A stretch of 64,000 nucleotides of DNA from Paraperibacillus marinus (GCF_046237605.1 NZ_CP143542.1:2046001-2110000), one strand, 5' to 3'; positions 53,010 to 62,004 are shown, counted from the stretch's first letter. Notes: a model not told the origin generated them from the letters alone. Made by a program: numbers and translations.

Positions 53010-53485
53010 TATCTGCTCACCTCCATGATTGCACGTTCAAAAGTATTCCGTATGCTCCTGATGGATTCTTCTGTTTCATCTATATTCATGGCATGCACAT
53101 ACAGAATTTTGTTGTCATGTGAGACATCTATAACCAGGGTTCCCGGCGTCAGTGTAATTAAATTGGCCAGCATCGTGATTTCCCAGTCTTGAGTAAGTCC
53201 AGTAGGATAAGCGAATATACCGGGCTTGATATCGAGCTTTGGCTTCAGGATGACTCTTAGGACTGACAGGTTGGACAGATATAATTCTCTGGCAAATATA
53301 AAAATTAAGTAGATGACCGCATTTACCCTGTGAAGATAAAACCTGGTGCTGAAAAACCTGCGATAGGCGAAAAGAATCAGGATCCCGATTAAATAGCCTA
53401 CAAAAAATGTGGAAGCTGTATAGGAGCTTTGCAGGAACATCCAGATAAGGGCCATGAAAAAGTTTAATAATATTTGAAATGCCAC
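53009..53485 (-). CDS. mrpE: Na+/H+ antiporter subunit MrpE
   Basis: 158 residues of the MrpE family with N-terminal helices and a cytoplasmic C-terminal part. Typical segments are FFMALIWMFLQSSYTASTFF, RRFFSTRFYLHRVNAVIYL and NLITLTPGTLVIDVSHDNKI. It lies 4 bases after mrpD and overlaps mrpF by one base. MrpE stabilises the membrane assembly and increases antiport activity. Confidence 0.95.
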   Translation of the reverse strand: MAFQILLNFFMALIWMFLQSSYTASTFFVGYLIGILILFAYRRFFSTRFYLHRVNAVIYLIFIFARELYLSNLSVLRVILKPKLDIKPGIFAYPTGLTQDWEITMLANLITLTPGTLVIDVSHDNKILYVHAMNIDETEESIRSIRNTFERAIMEVSR

Positions 53486-53489
53486 CGCT

Positions 53490-54968
53490 CTACTCTCCTT
53501 TCAAAACAGCATTGATATATACCGAAGGATCTGCAAGCGGACCAGCTGCCTTTGAAATCAGCTGATAAACAGGTTCAGCTCCGATTCCATAAAGAACGGC
53601 CAGTGCCGTCAGCAGGGCAGGGGCAGTATATAGCCATAGAGGCGGCTTGCTGCTGGAATAGTCTTTTTCCTCGCCCCAAAAACCGCGTATGAAGATCTTC
53701 ATCACAGAATACAAGACGAGAAGGCTTGTAAACAATACAAGGGCTGATCCTATATAATGACCCTCCGCAAAACCAGCCCCTACAATCATGGCCTTGCCTG
53801 GAAAACCGCTCAACGGAGGAATGCCGGCAAGCGCAAGCGCCGCAATAAAGAAGCTCCAGCCGAGAAAAGGGTATTTGTGGATCAAACCGCGGATTTTTCC
53901 CAGATCGCTGGTGCCGGTTATTTTGATCATCAGCCCAATCTGCAGGAAAAGGGCGGCTTTTATGATCATATCATGCACCAGGTAAAAAATGGCCCCTTCA
54001 TAGCCAGCCCCAGTGCCGATTGAGGCTCCGAACAAAATCAGCCCGACTGCGGCGATTATATTATAAATGATGATTTTCTTAAGGTCTGAATAGGCAATGG
54101 CTCCGATTGCCCCGCCTGCCAGTGTCAGCAAAGCCAGTACCTGAAGGAGGGTGCTGGTGAATCCTCCATCATGGGAAAAGAAAAGACTGTAAGTCCGGAG
54201 AATGGAGTAGACTCCTACCTTTGTCAAGAGTGCCCCAAACAGGGCAAGTACAGCAGAAGGAGGGGCAGAATAGGAACCTGGAATCCATACATACAGCGGG
54301 AATATCCCACCCTTAATCCCAAATACAATCAGGAATAGAACGCCTATCACCGTGAGGATGCCTGGCTGGCCGATTTCGGAAATCCTCTCGGAAATATGAG
54401 CCATATTCAATGTACCCACCACTGAATAGAGAAAAGCCACGGCGATGACGAAAAATGCTGAAGAGATGATATTCACAAGGATATATTTGATGGATTCGCG
54501 CAGCTGGATCCTGCTTCCCCCGAGTACCAAAAGAACATAGGAACTCATCAGCATCACTTCAAAGAAGACAAAAAGGTTAAAAATATCACCGGTTGAAAAC
54601 GCACCATTCACACCGACGATCAAAAAGCTGAAGATCGGGTAATAATAAAATTTTTCCCTTTCTTCACCTATCGTTTTAAAGGAATACACCAGGCATGCAA
54701 GGCCGATGATGCTTGTGGTGAGCACAAGGAGTGCGGACAGCATATCGGAAACAAGCGTGATCCCGAATGGCGCTTCCCAGCTGCTTAAGTCCATAGTCTG
54801 AATCCCGGTCCTGTATACCTTATATGTAAGGAGTATAGCAGCAATCACCGTCATGATTGACCCGGCAAGGGAGACCCCCCGCTGCCACGGGATATTCTTC
54901 GGGAAGAAAATCAGGATGATGCTTATGAATAAGGGTATTAATATGGGCAGTATAACTAGGTTACTCAT
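53490..54968 (-). CDS. mrpD: Na+/H+ antiporter subunit MrpD
   Basis: A proton-conducting antiporter subunit of 492 residues with about 14 helices, homologous to the NuoM/NuoN subunits of complex I. A conserved acidic residue lies in FFEVMLMSSYVLLVLGG, and the lysine-bearing proton path includes GIKGGIFPLYVWIPGSYSAP. The VHDMIIKAALFLQIGL segment is also typical. Its start overlaps mrpC by 4 bases (ATGA). Complete. Confidence 0.96.
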   Translation of the reverse strand: MSNLVILPILIPLFISIILIFFPKNIPWQRGVSLAGSIMTVIAAILLTYKVYRTGIQTMDLSSWEAPFGITLVSDMLSALLVLTTSIIGLACLVYSFKTIGEEREKFYYYPIFSFLIVGVNGAFSTGDIFNLFVFFEVMLMSSYVLLVLGGSRIQLRESIKYILVNIISSAFFVIAVAFLYSVVGTLNMAHISERISEIGQPGILTVIGVLFLIVFGIKGGIFPLYVWIPGSYSAPPSAVLALFGALLTKVGVYSILRTYSLFFSHDGGFTSTLLQVLALLTLAGGAIGAIAYSDLKKIIIYNIIAAVGLILFGASIGTGAGYEGAIFYLVHDMIIKAALFLQIGLMIKITGTSDLGKIRGLIHKYPFLGWSFFIAALALAGIPPLSGFPGKAMIVGAGFAEGHYIGSALVLFTSLLVLYSVMKIFIRGFWGEEKDYSSSKPPLWLYTAPALLTALAVLYGIGAEPVYQLISKAAGPLADPSVYINAVLKGE

Positions 54969-55300
54969 GAATCATTTCCTTTCAGGGAGTCAAGATTATC
55001 GGTCCCAAGCTCCTGATAGGCACGATAGGCCAGTACAAGGAAAAAGGACGTGACTCCAAAGCTGATGACGATAGCTGTAAGTATGAGAGCCTGCGGCAGC
55101 GGATCTGCATAGGCCGCGGCTTTTTCCCCGAGCAGGGGAGGAGCCCCCTGCTTCAGCCCTCCCATGGTGATGATCAGCAAATGAGCACCATGGCTTAACA
55201 GTCCGGTGCCGATGATAATCCGAAGCAGGCTCCTTGAGAGCATGAGGTAGGTAGCTGTCATGAACAGGACTCCAATGGTGATGGCCATGATCAGTTCCAT
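54965..55300 (-). CDS. mrpC: Na+/H+ antiporter subunit MrpC
   Basis: 111 residues, three helices, homologous to NuoK of complex I. The family pattern is TYLMLSRSLLRIIIGTGLLS, with GAHLLIITMGG and the later DPLPQALILTAIVISFGVTS. It starts one base inside the end of mrpB and overlaps mrpD by four bases. Confidence 0.95.
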   Translation of the reverse strand: MELIMAITIGVLFMTATYLMLSRSLLRIIIGTGLLSHGAHLLIITMGGLKQGAPPLLGEKAAAYADPLPQALILTAIVISFGVTSFFLVLAYRAYQELGTDNLDSLKGNDS

Positions 55301-55722
55301 TATTCACTCACTCCTATCGTCTGGATGATGGTCAGCGTGACGCCGATCACAACTAAGTAAACGCCTGTATCAAACAAGAGCGCCGTATGAAGGGACGTTT
55401 TCCCCATGATCGGCAGATGGATATAGGTATAAGCGTGTGTCAGGAACGGCTTGTTGAAAAGAAGTCCCCCGGCGCCGGTTGCTGTAGAGAGAAGCAGGCC
55501 GGCTGCGGTCATTTTTTTATAATCTACCGGCAGGATGGAGGATACTGTCTTAATGTCAAATGCCAGGAGCAGCAGCACAATCGCCCCAGATGTCATCAGC
55601 CCCCCGACAAATCCGCCGCCTGGACGGTAATGTCCCTCGAAAAACAAATGGATGGAAAACAGGACGATTAAAAACAGGATGATTTTTGTGACTGTCTGAA
55701 GAATTATGTCATTGGTTTTCAT
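55300..55722 (-). CDS. mrpB: Na+/H+ antiporter subunit MrpB
   Basis: 140 residues with four helices. The conserved region is FEGHYRPGGGFVGGLMTSGA, which is diagnostic of the MnhB/MrpB domain. It overlaps the 3' end of mrpA by 4 bases, so it is a stand-alone MrpB in group 1 (seven-gene) order rather than an MrpA-MrpB fusion. Confidence 0.96.
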   Translation of the reverse strand: MKTNDIILQTVTKIILFLIVLFSIHLFFEGHYRPGGGFVGGLMTSGAIVLLLLAFDIKTVSSILPVDYKKMTAAGLLLSTATGAGGLLFNKPFLTHAYTYIHLPIMGKTSLHTALLFDTGVYLVVIGVTLTIIQTIGVSE

Positions 55723-58121
55723 CCTTTTTCACTTCCTTTTGCAAGCCTTAATTTAATCATGGCGAAGATGCCAAGTGACGCGATTCCCAAGACACAGATT
55801 TCAAACAGGGTATCAAATCCCCGGAAATCCACCAGAATGACATTGACCATATTTTCCCCGCCAGCTTTTTTATAGGTATTTTCTATATAGTAACGGGATA
55901 TCGGCTCAAAATGACGGTAACTGTAGGCTGAAATGGCCATCAGGGTAACCAGGATCCCGACACCTGCCGAGATAATGGCCTTTCTTATCCTGAACCGCAT
56001 GCGTTCTTCAGTTTGCTTGATTTTCGGCAGATGATAAAAGCAAAGCAGGAACAGTGAAACGGAAACCGTCTCGATCACAAGCTGCGTCAGGGCGAGATCC
56101 GGTGCCCGGAACAGGACAAAAAATAATGCCATCGTATAGCCTACCGTGCCAAGCAGGATGATGGATGTCAGCCTGGATCGGACGAAAAGAATGGTCAGGG
56201 AAGTAAGGGATATTATGACTACCAGGATGACCTCATACAGCCGGACCGGCGCAAAGAACTCGGTATCCAAAAACCAGGCTTCCTTGATATAAAAAGTGAG
56301 CGCAAGGATCAGGATGAAAAATGAAAAGATATACACAAGATGTGACCTGGTCGATCTATCCATATATCCTCTTGTCAGGCGGTGTGCCCCCGATTCAGTA
56401 TGGGCAAGCCCGCTGTCATACAATCTTGAGAGTTTTCCGCCAAAAGCGGAATAAATGTTCTCCCATCTCCTTAGTGTAATGACCAGGATCGTCCCGATAA
56501 CGGCGACACCTATTGTCATGAAAAGCTCAGGTTTAAAGCCGTGCCAGAACGAGATATGGACCGCAAATGTTTCTCCTCTGCCGGACGCTTCAGGCATGAT
56601 GGAATGGAGTGCAGGGGCAATGATGGTCTGTGACAGGATATTCGGAAACAATCCCAGAATCAGCGCCATGGAAGCAAGAACTACCGGCGGAAGGAGCAGT
56701 CCGAGCGGGGCCTCATGCGGCTTCTTGGGCAGTTTTTCTTCCTGCAGCTTCCCGGTGAAAGTCTTGAAGAGGAGCCTCATGCTGTAGACAAAGGTGAAGA
56801 CACTCGCGATCCAGGCAAATACCGGCAGCAGGATGCCCCATTTTTCAAAGCTGAATATCGACAGCTCTGCGGCACGCAGCATTCCCGTAAAAAACATTTC
56901 CTTGCTCAGAAAGCCGTTGAAGGGCGGAAGACCGGCCATGGAAAAGCTTCCAACAAGTGAAATGGTAAAGGTGATGGGCATTAAATTGATCAATCCGCCG
57001 AGTTTCCTTATGTCTCTTGTTCCGGTTTCATGGTCAATGATGCCGGCGGCCATAAAAAGGCTGCCTTTAAATGTGGCATGGTTGATTAAATGAAAAACCG
57101 CTGCAGTCAAGGCTGCCACATAATAGCTTTCTCCGATATACGGCTCATTCAGAGCTGCGGCCCCAACACCGAGAAGGCTCATGATCAAGCCAAGCTGGCT
57201 GATGGTGGAATAAGCCAGGATCCCTTTTAAGTCATTTTGCTTCACTGCAAAAAATGAGCCCCATAATAGGGTGGCCATTCCAAAACCTGCTACCAGCCAC
57301 ATCCATAATCCGGACTCTGCGAAAACCGGTGTCATGCGGGCAACCAGATAAATTCCCGCTTTAACCATTGTAGCGGAATGAAGATAGGCACTTACAGGTG
57401 TCGGTGCTTCCATGGCATCCGGCAGCCAGATATGAAAAGGGAACTGGGCGGATTTAGTAAAGGCTCCCAACAGGAAACATAATAATGCCGGCACAAACAG
57501 ACTGTGTTCCTGAATGGTGTCAGCCATTCCAATGATTTCCGCTATACTGAAAGTCCCTGTCATCACGTAGAGGAGGAGGATGCCCGCGAGGATGGCAAGA
57601 CCGCCCAAAACGGTGATAATCATGGACTTCTGTGCTCCATATCGGCTTCTTTCCCTATGATTCCAATAGCCTATCAATAGAAAAGAAGAGAAGCTTGTGA
57701 GCTCCCAGAAGGTATAGAGCACAATGAGATTGTCAGACAATACAATTCCAAGCATCGCTGACATAAAAATCAGGAGATAAAGATAAAAGTGGCCCAATTT
57801 TTCCTTGAATTTATCCAGGTAATAGACTGAGTAGAGCACAACAAGCATTCCAATCCCTGTAATCAACAGGGAAAACAGCAGGCCGAGTCCGTCTGCCCGG
57901 ACGGAAAAATCAACCCCGAGTGACGGAATCCATGGAATGGTTAAGATTGAATCCCCATTCGATGGTCCGGCTGGTATCAGGCTCAAAAAATAGCAGAACA
58001 ATATGACCGGGATTGGCAGAACAAACCAGCCGGTATGTACTCTCGGCACCTTTTTCCATAGAAAAGGAGTAAATACAGCCAGTACAAGAGGCGCAAGTAC
58101 CGCCAGATGAAGAATAGACAA
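55719..58121 (-). CDS. mrpA: Na+/H+ antiporter subunit MrpA
   Basis: The largest subunit, 800 residues, with about 21 helices. The N-terminal two-thirds is NuoL-like with the channel segments FWELTSFSSFLLIGYWNHRE and KSAQFPFHIWLPDAMEAPTP; the C-terminal part carries the MnhA-specific region around APDLALTQLVIETVSVSLFL. The TTG start at 58121 is preceded by GAGGAGG. It is the first gene of mrpABCDEFG, which exports Na+ for protons and supports alkali and salt tolerance, pH control and initiation of sporulation in B. subtilis. Confidence 0.96.
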   Translation of the reverse strand: MSILHLAVLAPLVLAVFTPFLWKKVPRVHTGWFVLPIPVILFCYFLSLIPAGPSNGDSILTIPWIPSLGVDFSVRADGLGLLFSLLITGIGMLVVLYSVYYLDKFKEKLGHFYLYLLIFMSAMLGIVLSDNLIVLYTFWELTSFSSFLLIGYWNHRERSRYGAQKSMIITVLGGLAILAGILLLYVMTGTFSIAEIIGMADTIQEHSLFVPALLCFLLGAFTKSAQFPFHIWLPDAMEAPTPVSAYLHSATMVKAGIYLVARMTPVFAESGLWMWLVAGFGMATLLWGSFFAVKQNDLKGILAYSTISQLGLIMSLLGVGAAALNEPYIGESYYVAALTAAVFHLINHATFKGSLFMAAGIIDHETGTRDIRKLGGLINLMPITFTISLVGSFSMAGLPPFNGFLSKEMFFTGMLRAAELSIFSFEKWGILLPVFAWIASVFTFVYSMRLLFKTFTGKLQEEKLPKKPHEAPLGLLLPPVVLASMALILGLFPNILSQTIIAPALHSIMPEASGRGETFAVHISFWHGFKPELFMTIGVAVIGTILVITLRRWENIYSAFGGKLSRLYDSGLAHTESGAHRLTRGYMDRSTRSHLVYIFSFFILILALTFYIKEAWFLDTEFFAPVRLYEVILVVIISLTSLTILFVRSRLTSIILLGTVGYTMALFFVLFRAPDLALTQLVIETVSVSLFLLCFYHLPKIKQTEERMRFRIRKAIISAGVGILVTLMAISAYSYRHFEPISRYYIENTYKKAGGENMVNVILVDFRGFDTLFEICVLGIASLGIFAMIKLRLAKGSEKG

Positions 58122-58233
58122 TTTGATAACCTCCTCAGGGAAAAAAACATATTAATAACGACTCGATTTAGCTTGGCCGCCTGTGAATATTTAGCCTTTT
58201 ACTGTTTCATACTGGGTTTAGGCGGTGATAAAT

Positions 58234-58440
58234 ATGGCTGCAAAGTCGACAATCTGCATTTTGGTCTTTTTGCTGCTAACAGCAGCATGCTGGATATTGG
58301 AGGCCGGACTGACCCGGAAAATGGATCACGACCAGAACAGCGGCATTTCAATCTCCTCACAGAATCGTAAGTATAATGGAAGCAATAGCCTCTTCTTTGA
58401 GCCAAGGGAGTATGTAAAAATAATTACGCACATCAACTGA
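58234..58440 (+). CDS. Small single-helix membrane or secreted protein
   Basis: 68 residues from ATG 58234, which has AGGCGGTGAT upstream, close to an ideal ribosome site. The N-terminal segment CILVFLLLTAACWILEAGL is strongly hydrophobic; a hydrophilic tail of about 40 residues follows (TRKMDHDQNSGISISSQNRK onward). TAAC is a poor lipobox, so a membrane anchor or cleavable signal is more likely. Family unknown. It is divergent from mrpA with 112 bp between starts, so promoter regions may be shared. Confidence 0.55.
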   Translation: MAAKSTICILVFLLLTAACWILEAGLTRKMDHDQNSGISISSQNRKYNGSNSLFFEPREYVKIITHIN

Positions 58441-58495
58441 TGCCATGATGAATAGTTTTCTCCGTTTGCCGTACAATCATTCGGCTGCAAAGCCC

Positions 58496-58690
58496 ATAGA
58501 AAAAGGGGCCTATTAGGCCCCTGATCTAAAAATAGACAGAAAGGAGCCCCAGTGACAGGCTCCTCCTAAACGAACATTATTAATAGTTATATCTTTCATA
58601 CTAAATAACAAATTCGTAAAAGTAAAGCCATAACCCTGCCCGGTGAAAAATAGGATTTTATTTTCACTTTGGGGCATTAAGGATGATTAA
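58496..58690 (-). ncRNA. Candidate structured RNA with its own promoter and terminator
   Basis: Read on the minus strand, a -35 TTGACA (complement of 58709-58714) is followed after 17 bases by ATTAAT. Downstream come three stem-loops: one at 58638-58675 (GTGAAAATA with TATTTTTCAC inside GCCC/GGGC), one at 58543-58563 (GGAGCC/GGCTCC), and one at 58504-58522 (AGGGGCC/GGCCCCT) ending in a TTTTT terminator. No minus-strand gene exists that this terminator could serve. I do not recognise the RNA. A 28-codon frame lies within it but has no ribosome site. Confidence 0.45.
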
Positions 58691-58733
58691 TTGTGGAAAA
58701 GTAAAGAATGTCAAATAGCCGGGAGGTATAAAG

Positions 58734-58997
58734 ATGGAAAAAATTGAAGCTGGTGAAAAATTTATAATTGAAACTTCAGATGGAGAGGACCAGGAAGTTG
58801 AGGTGCTTGGCACCCTGGCCATAGACGGTGCGGACTACGCAGCGGTAAGCTTCTCGGAAGATATCCAGCGTGAGGGTGAAGAGGAAATCGATGTGTTCTT
58901 CCTGAAAGTGGATGATGAAGGAGATTTCTCAGCGATCGAATCGGACGAGGAGTTTGAAAAAGTCTCGGCTGCATTTGAAGAAGTTATGAAAGAATAG
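58734..58997 (+). CDS. DUF1292 family acidic protein
   Basis: An 87-residue, highly acidic cytoplasmic protein with the DUF1292 pattern: EKFIIETSDGEDQEVEVLGT, then YAAVSFSEDIQ, IDVFFLKVDDEG and DEEFEKVSAAFEEV. It resembles B. subtilis YrzB, which lies in the yrrK-yrzB cluster there; here it stands alone. GGGAGGT precedes the start. Function is unknown. A terminator follows directly. Confidence 0.9.
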   Translation: MEKIEAGEKFIIETSDGEDQEVEVLGTLAIDGADYAAVSFSEDIQREGEEEIDVFFLKVDDEGDFSAIESDEEFEKVSAAFEEVMKE

Positions 58998-59002
58998 TAA
59001 GA

Positions 59003-59053
59003 TGAGGCTGTCCCTTGAAAGGCACGTTATCTCTCTCGGGACAGCTTTTTTCG
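59003..59053 (+). terminator. Terminator after the DUF1292 gene
   Basis: GGCTGTCCC pairs with GGGACAGC(T), with a large loop, followed by TTTTTTC. Confidence 0.75.
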
Positions 59054-59147
59054 CGTGCCTATTTATAGAACCGTAAATAATTTACATGTTTAATTATTTC
59101 AGAAAGAGGTTATACAACAACGAGATACTGTAAGAAGGAGTCGAGAT

Positions 59148-59723
59148 ATGCACTGGTATGAGAAATTGAATCAGTATTTCCCGATTGAGGAAATGAAATC
59201 TAGAGAACATATAGAAGCCCTGCTGGATGACAAAGGGGACATCTATCATAAAGATGAAGGCAAGGATCATGTTCTGATGTATGTGGAACTGGACAAATTT
59301 GTGTTCATCGATTATTTATTTGTTTCAAAAAATTCCCGCGGACAGGGACTCGGGCACAAATTGCTCGATAAACTGAAGGAGAAAGGCAAGCCCATCCTCC
59401 TTGAAGTCGAGCCTGTGAATTACGAGGACTCTGATACAGCAGGAAGGCTCCGTTTTTACAAACGGGAAGGCTTTGAGCATGCTGAAAAAATCGGCTATCG
59501 CAGGAAGTCACTGGCTACGAGTGAAATCAATGAGATGGAAATCCTTTACTGGGCACCGGGACAGGAGAGCGAAGAAGAAATCTTTGAGGCCATGAAGACA
59601 ACATACGAATTGATTCATACTTACAAAGACAAGGCGTTTTATGGTAAATCGTATGAGTCTGTCGATGAAGTTCTTTCCTATGACAAGAAAAAGAATCCGG
59701 AGAATATCCTGGAGGAAATATAA
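59148..59723 (+). CDS. GNAT family N-acetyltransferase
   Basis: 191 residues. The acetyl-CoA binding loop is SKNSRGQGLGHKLLDKLKEK (R/Q-G-x-G-x-G), following the strands LMYVELDKFVFIDYLFV; the closing block is GRLRFYKREGFEHAEKIGYR. A helical C-terminal extension of about 60 residues follows. Start has AAGGAG upstream. A similar family member occurs in most Bacillus genomes, without known substrate. A terminator follows. Confidence 0.9.
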   Translation: MHWYEKLNQYFPIEEMKSREHIEALLDDKGDIYHKDEGKDHVLMYVELDKFVFIDYLFVSKNSRGQGLGHKLLDKLKEKGKPILLEVEPVNYEDSDTAGRLRFYKREGFEHAEKIGYRRKSLATSEINEMEILYWAPGQESEEEIFEAMKTTYELIHTYKDKAFYGKSYESVDEVLSYDKKKNPENILEEI

Positions 59724-59734
59724 AATTTAAATCA

Positions 59735-59768
59735 AGGGGGCTGTCCAAAGGGGCAGCCTCTTTTTCGC
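59735..59768 (+). terminator. Terminator after the acetyltransferase gene
   Basis: GGGGCTG(TCC)/GGGGCAGCCTC pairing with a short loop, then TTTTTCGC. Partly imperfect stem. Confidence 0.7.
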
Positions 59769-59844
59769 TGAATGAAAATTATTGAGAAACAAGAGGATTA
59801 GCTCTATGATACTTATAAACTGATTTTTAAAAGGGAGAGCTGAT

Positions 59845-60684
59845 ATGGGAAAAGGACTGATGGGCAAAAAAGTGGGAATAGGTGGATCCCGCAAACTTGA
59901 GGAAATGGGCAGTCTGATTGAAAAACAAGGCGGAATGCCAGTCAGCCGGCCGCTGCAGGGAACTCTCTTCCTGGCAGGTGATGAGCTTGGGCCCCCGCTT
60001 CGGGAACTGATCCAAACGGGAAGCGACTGGTTTATATTCACGACAGGGATCGGTCTTGAATCCCTTGTCGAGATCTCTGACGGGATGGAGCTGAAAGAGG
60101 AATTTTTAAAGCGGCTTCAGGAGTCCCATATAGCCGCCAGGGGATATAAAACGATTTCCGCCCTAAAAAAGCTTGGCGTGAAACCTGATGTGACGGATTT
60201 GGACGGCACCACCCGGAGCCTCCTGGATGCTCTCGATGCATTTGATATGGCAGGGAAGAAAATAACCATCCAGCTGCACGGGGAAAAAGCCCCCGGGTTG
60301 GTGGATTTCCTGAAAGAAAAAGGAGCGGAAACCTCCTCCATCCTTCCTTACCGGCATGTGCTTCCTGATTTAGAACTGCTGGAGAGAACTGCGGAAGAAC
60401 TCCTGACTGGTGAGTTGGATGTTTTTTGTTTTACAACTGCTGTCCAGGTCAGAGTCCTGTTTGAATTTGCCCTCGAGCGAGGCTTTCATGGGAAGCTGGT
60501 CCAAGCTTTCCAAAGCACCATGGTCACTGCGGCCGCAGTAGGAAAAGTTACGGCTGAGGCATTGAGGGATGAAGGAGTCGAGAAACTGTTTGTCCCCGAA
60601 CATGAAAGGATGGGTGCCATGATCATGGGGCTCGGTCAATACTTTATGAAACAGAGGGTGCTAAAAGATGGATCTGAAGGATAA
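59845..60684 (+). CDS. Uroporphyrinogen-III synthase family (HEM4) protein outside a hem cluster
   Basis: 279 residues with a HemD/HEM4 two-lobed fold. Typical blocks are KKVGIGGSRKLEEM at the start, DWFIFTTGIGLESLVEI, KTISALKKLGVKPDVT, DVFCFTTAVQVRVLFEFALE and AVGKVTAEALRDEG. HemD closes and inverts ring D of hydroxymethylbilane to form uroporphyrinogen III. Sequence conservation in the family is low, and this gene lies away from hemAXCDBL, so a related role or a second enzyme is possible. The next gene (SDR) starts 17 bases before its stop. Confidence 0.82.
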   Translation: MGKGLMGKKVGIGGSRKLEEMGSLIEKQGGMPVSRPLQGTLFLAGDELGPPLRELIQTGSDWFIFTTGIGLESLVEISDGMELKEEFLKRLQESHIAARGYKTISALKKLGVKPDVTDLDGTTRSLLDALDAFDMAGKKITIQLHGEKAPGLVDFLKEKGAETSSILPYRHVLPDLELLERTAEELLTGELDVFCFTTAVQVRVLFEFALERGFHGKLVQAFQSTMVTAAAVGKVTAEALRDEGVEKLFVPEHERMGAMIMGLGQYFMKQRVLKDGSEG

Positions 60685-61549
60685 GACGGCTATCATTACA
60701 GGGGGCAGCAGCGGCATCGGATATGAAACAGCCCGCTTCCTGTGCCAGAGGGGTGTACATGTATATATGGCCGTGCGCAACCCCGATAAAGGCAGGGCGG
60801 CTGAACAAGAAATCAAAGGCGCAAACCCCTCGGCAAGCATCAAGTCCTTAGTTCTTGACCTTGCCGATCTAGAAAGCATTCAATCCTTTGCCCAATCATT
60901 CAGCGGGAATGCCGGAACCTTGGATCTTCTAATTAATAATGCCGGAGTGATGGTCCCTCCTTATCAAAAAACAAAAAATGGTTTTGAACTTCAGTTTGGC
61001 ACCAACCATTTGGGTCATTTTGCCCTGACCGGGCTTCTCCTGCCGCTGATTGAAAAGACGAGGGAATCGAGGGTGATTACGTTAAGCAGCCTTGCTCACA
61101 GGAAAGGAGAAATTGATTTCCACAATCTGGAAGGGCAAAAAGGATATCGTGCCATGAAGTTTTATGGACAGAGCAAGCTTGCAAACCTTCTATTCGCTTT
61201 AGAGCTGGATGAACGCTTTAAAAAGCATGGAATTCAGGCGAAAAGCATCGCCTGTCATCCGGGCATCGCCGTCACGAACCTTTTCAAGATCGGCAGGAAG
61301 GATGCGCCGCGCTGGCTGAAAAAGGCGGCAGCCCCTTTTTTGCAGACAGCGGAAATGGGTGCTCTTCCTGTCATCTATGCAGCCGAACATGAAAATCTTA
61401 AAGGCGGGGAGTATATTGGTCCTGACGGCAGGGGCAGCCGTAAGGGGTTTCCTGTCATTGAAACCGTGAAGCATCCTTCCTGTTCAGACAACACAGGAAA
61501 AAGGCTATGGGATGTTTCCGAAGAATTGACGGGCGTATCCTATCTGTAA
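60668..61549 (+). CDS. Short-chain dehydrogenase/reductase, retinol dehydrogenase-like
   Basis: 293 residues of the classical SDR family using NAD(P). The cofactor loop is ITGGSSGIGYETARF, the NNAG motif is in LDLLINNAGVMVPP, and the catalytic block is SSLAHRKGEI with YGQSKLANLLF (Tyr-x-x-x-Lys). The start overlaps the end of the HemD-like gene by 17 bases, so the two are co-translated. The substrate is not known; length and pattern resemble the retinol dehydrogenase/WW-domain oxidoreductase type. Confidence 0.92.
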   Translation: MDLKDKTAIITGGSSGIGYETARFLCQRGVHVYMAVRNPDKGRAAEQEIKGANPSASIKSLVLDLADLESIQSFAQSFSGNAGTLDLLINNAGVMVPPYQKTKNGFELQFGTNHLGHFALTGLLLPLIEKTRESRVITLSSLAHRKGEIDFHNLEGQKGYRAMKFYGQSKLANLLFALELDERFKKHGIQAKSIACHPGIAVTNLFKIGRKDAPRWLKKAAAPFLQTAEMGALPVIYAAEHENLKGGEYIGPDGRGSRKGFPVIETVKHPSCSDNTGKRLWDVSEELTGVSYL

Positions 61550-61582
61550 CAAAATAATCCATCACCATTCAGGAATTCCAAC

Positions 61583-61979
61583 ACGAGATTCCTTATGTTC
61601 CTTATCGTCCTCCACAAGGATTTTTGTCATCCAGATCCCGATGGCCGCCCTGGCAGGGGTCATGGTGATGGTCTCGGCCGGAACCTTTGACTGGAATTCT
61701 CTACTGACCCTACGCAGGATGCCTTTGACCGATACAATCGTCATGATTGTGACTGTTCTTGTGGTCATGGAGACTCCTGACTGATCGAAGGGAGTTCTCG
61801 CTGGCATCATCCTGAATGCCGTATTCTTTGCAGCCAAGAATTCGAAGGTTTCGGTTTCCTCTGTCTATGAAAAGAATAAAATGAAGAAAGTATATCGTGT
61901 GTCCGGACAGCTGTTCTTTGCATCTGTTATTGATTTCCTGAACAGCCTGAATCAGTCCATACAGACCAGCATGGACTGA
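61583..61979 (+). pseudogene. Remnant of a SulP family anion transporter
   Basis: The plus strand encodes a SulP-like C-terminal membrane region and the beginning of the STAS domain, in pieces. FLMFLIVLHKDF is followed by a frameshift in the T5 run at 61621-61625. Then come VIQIPMAALAGVMVMVSAGT, FDWNSLLTLRRMPLTD and TIVMIVTVLVVMETPD, then an in-frame TGA (61782-61784). After it SKGVLAGIILNAVFFAAK and KKVYRVSGQLFFASVIDFLN continue to a TGA at 61977. About 400 N-terminal residues and most of the STAS domain are missing. Minus-strand frames across this region are shadows. Confidence 0.85.
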
Positions 61980-62004
61980 AAAAAGCATCTGGGCATTAAC
62001 AAGC

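Noticed and set aside
58562..58610. 28-codon minus-strand ORF (MKDITINNVRLGG start)
   Set aside because: No ribosome site, and it overlaps the hairpins of the RNA candidate. It is treated as part of that RNA instead.
61562..61837. 91-codon frame on the minus strand, rich in Thr, Arg and Met
   Set aside because: It lies opposite the SulP remnant, whose plus-strand translation gives recognisable membrane segments. The minus frame has no ribosome site and an unnatural composition.
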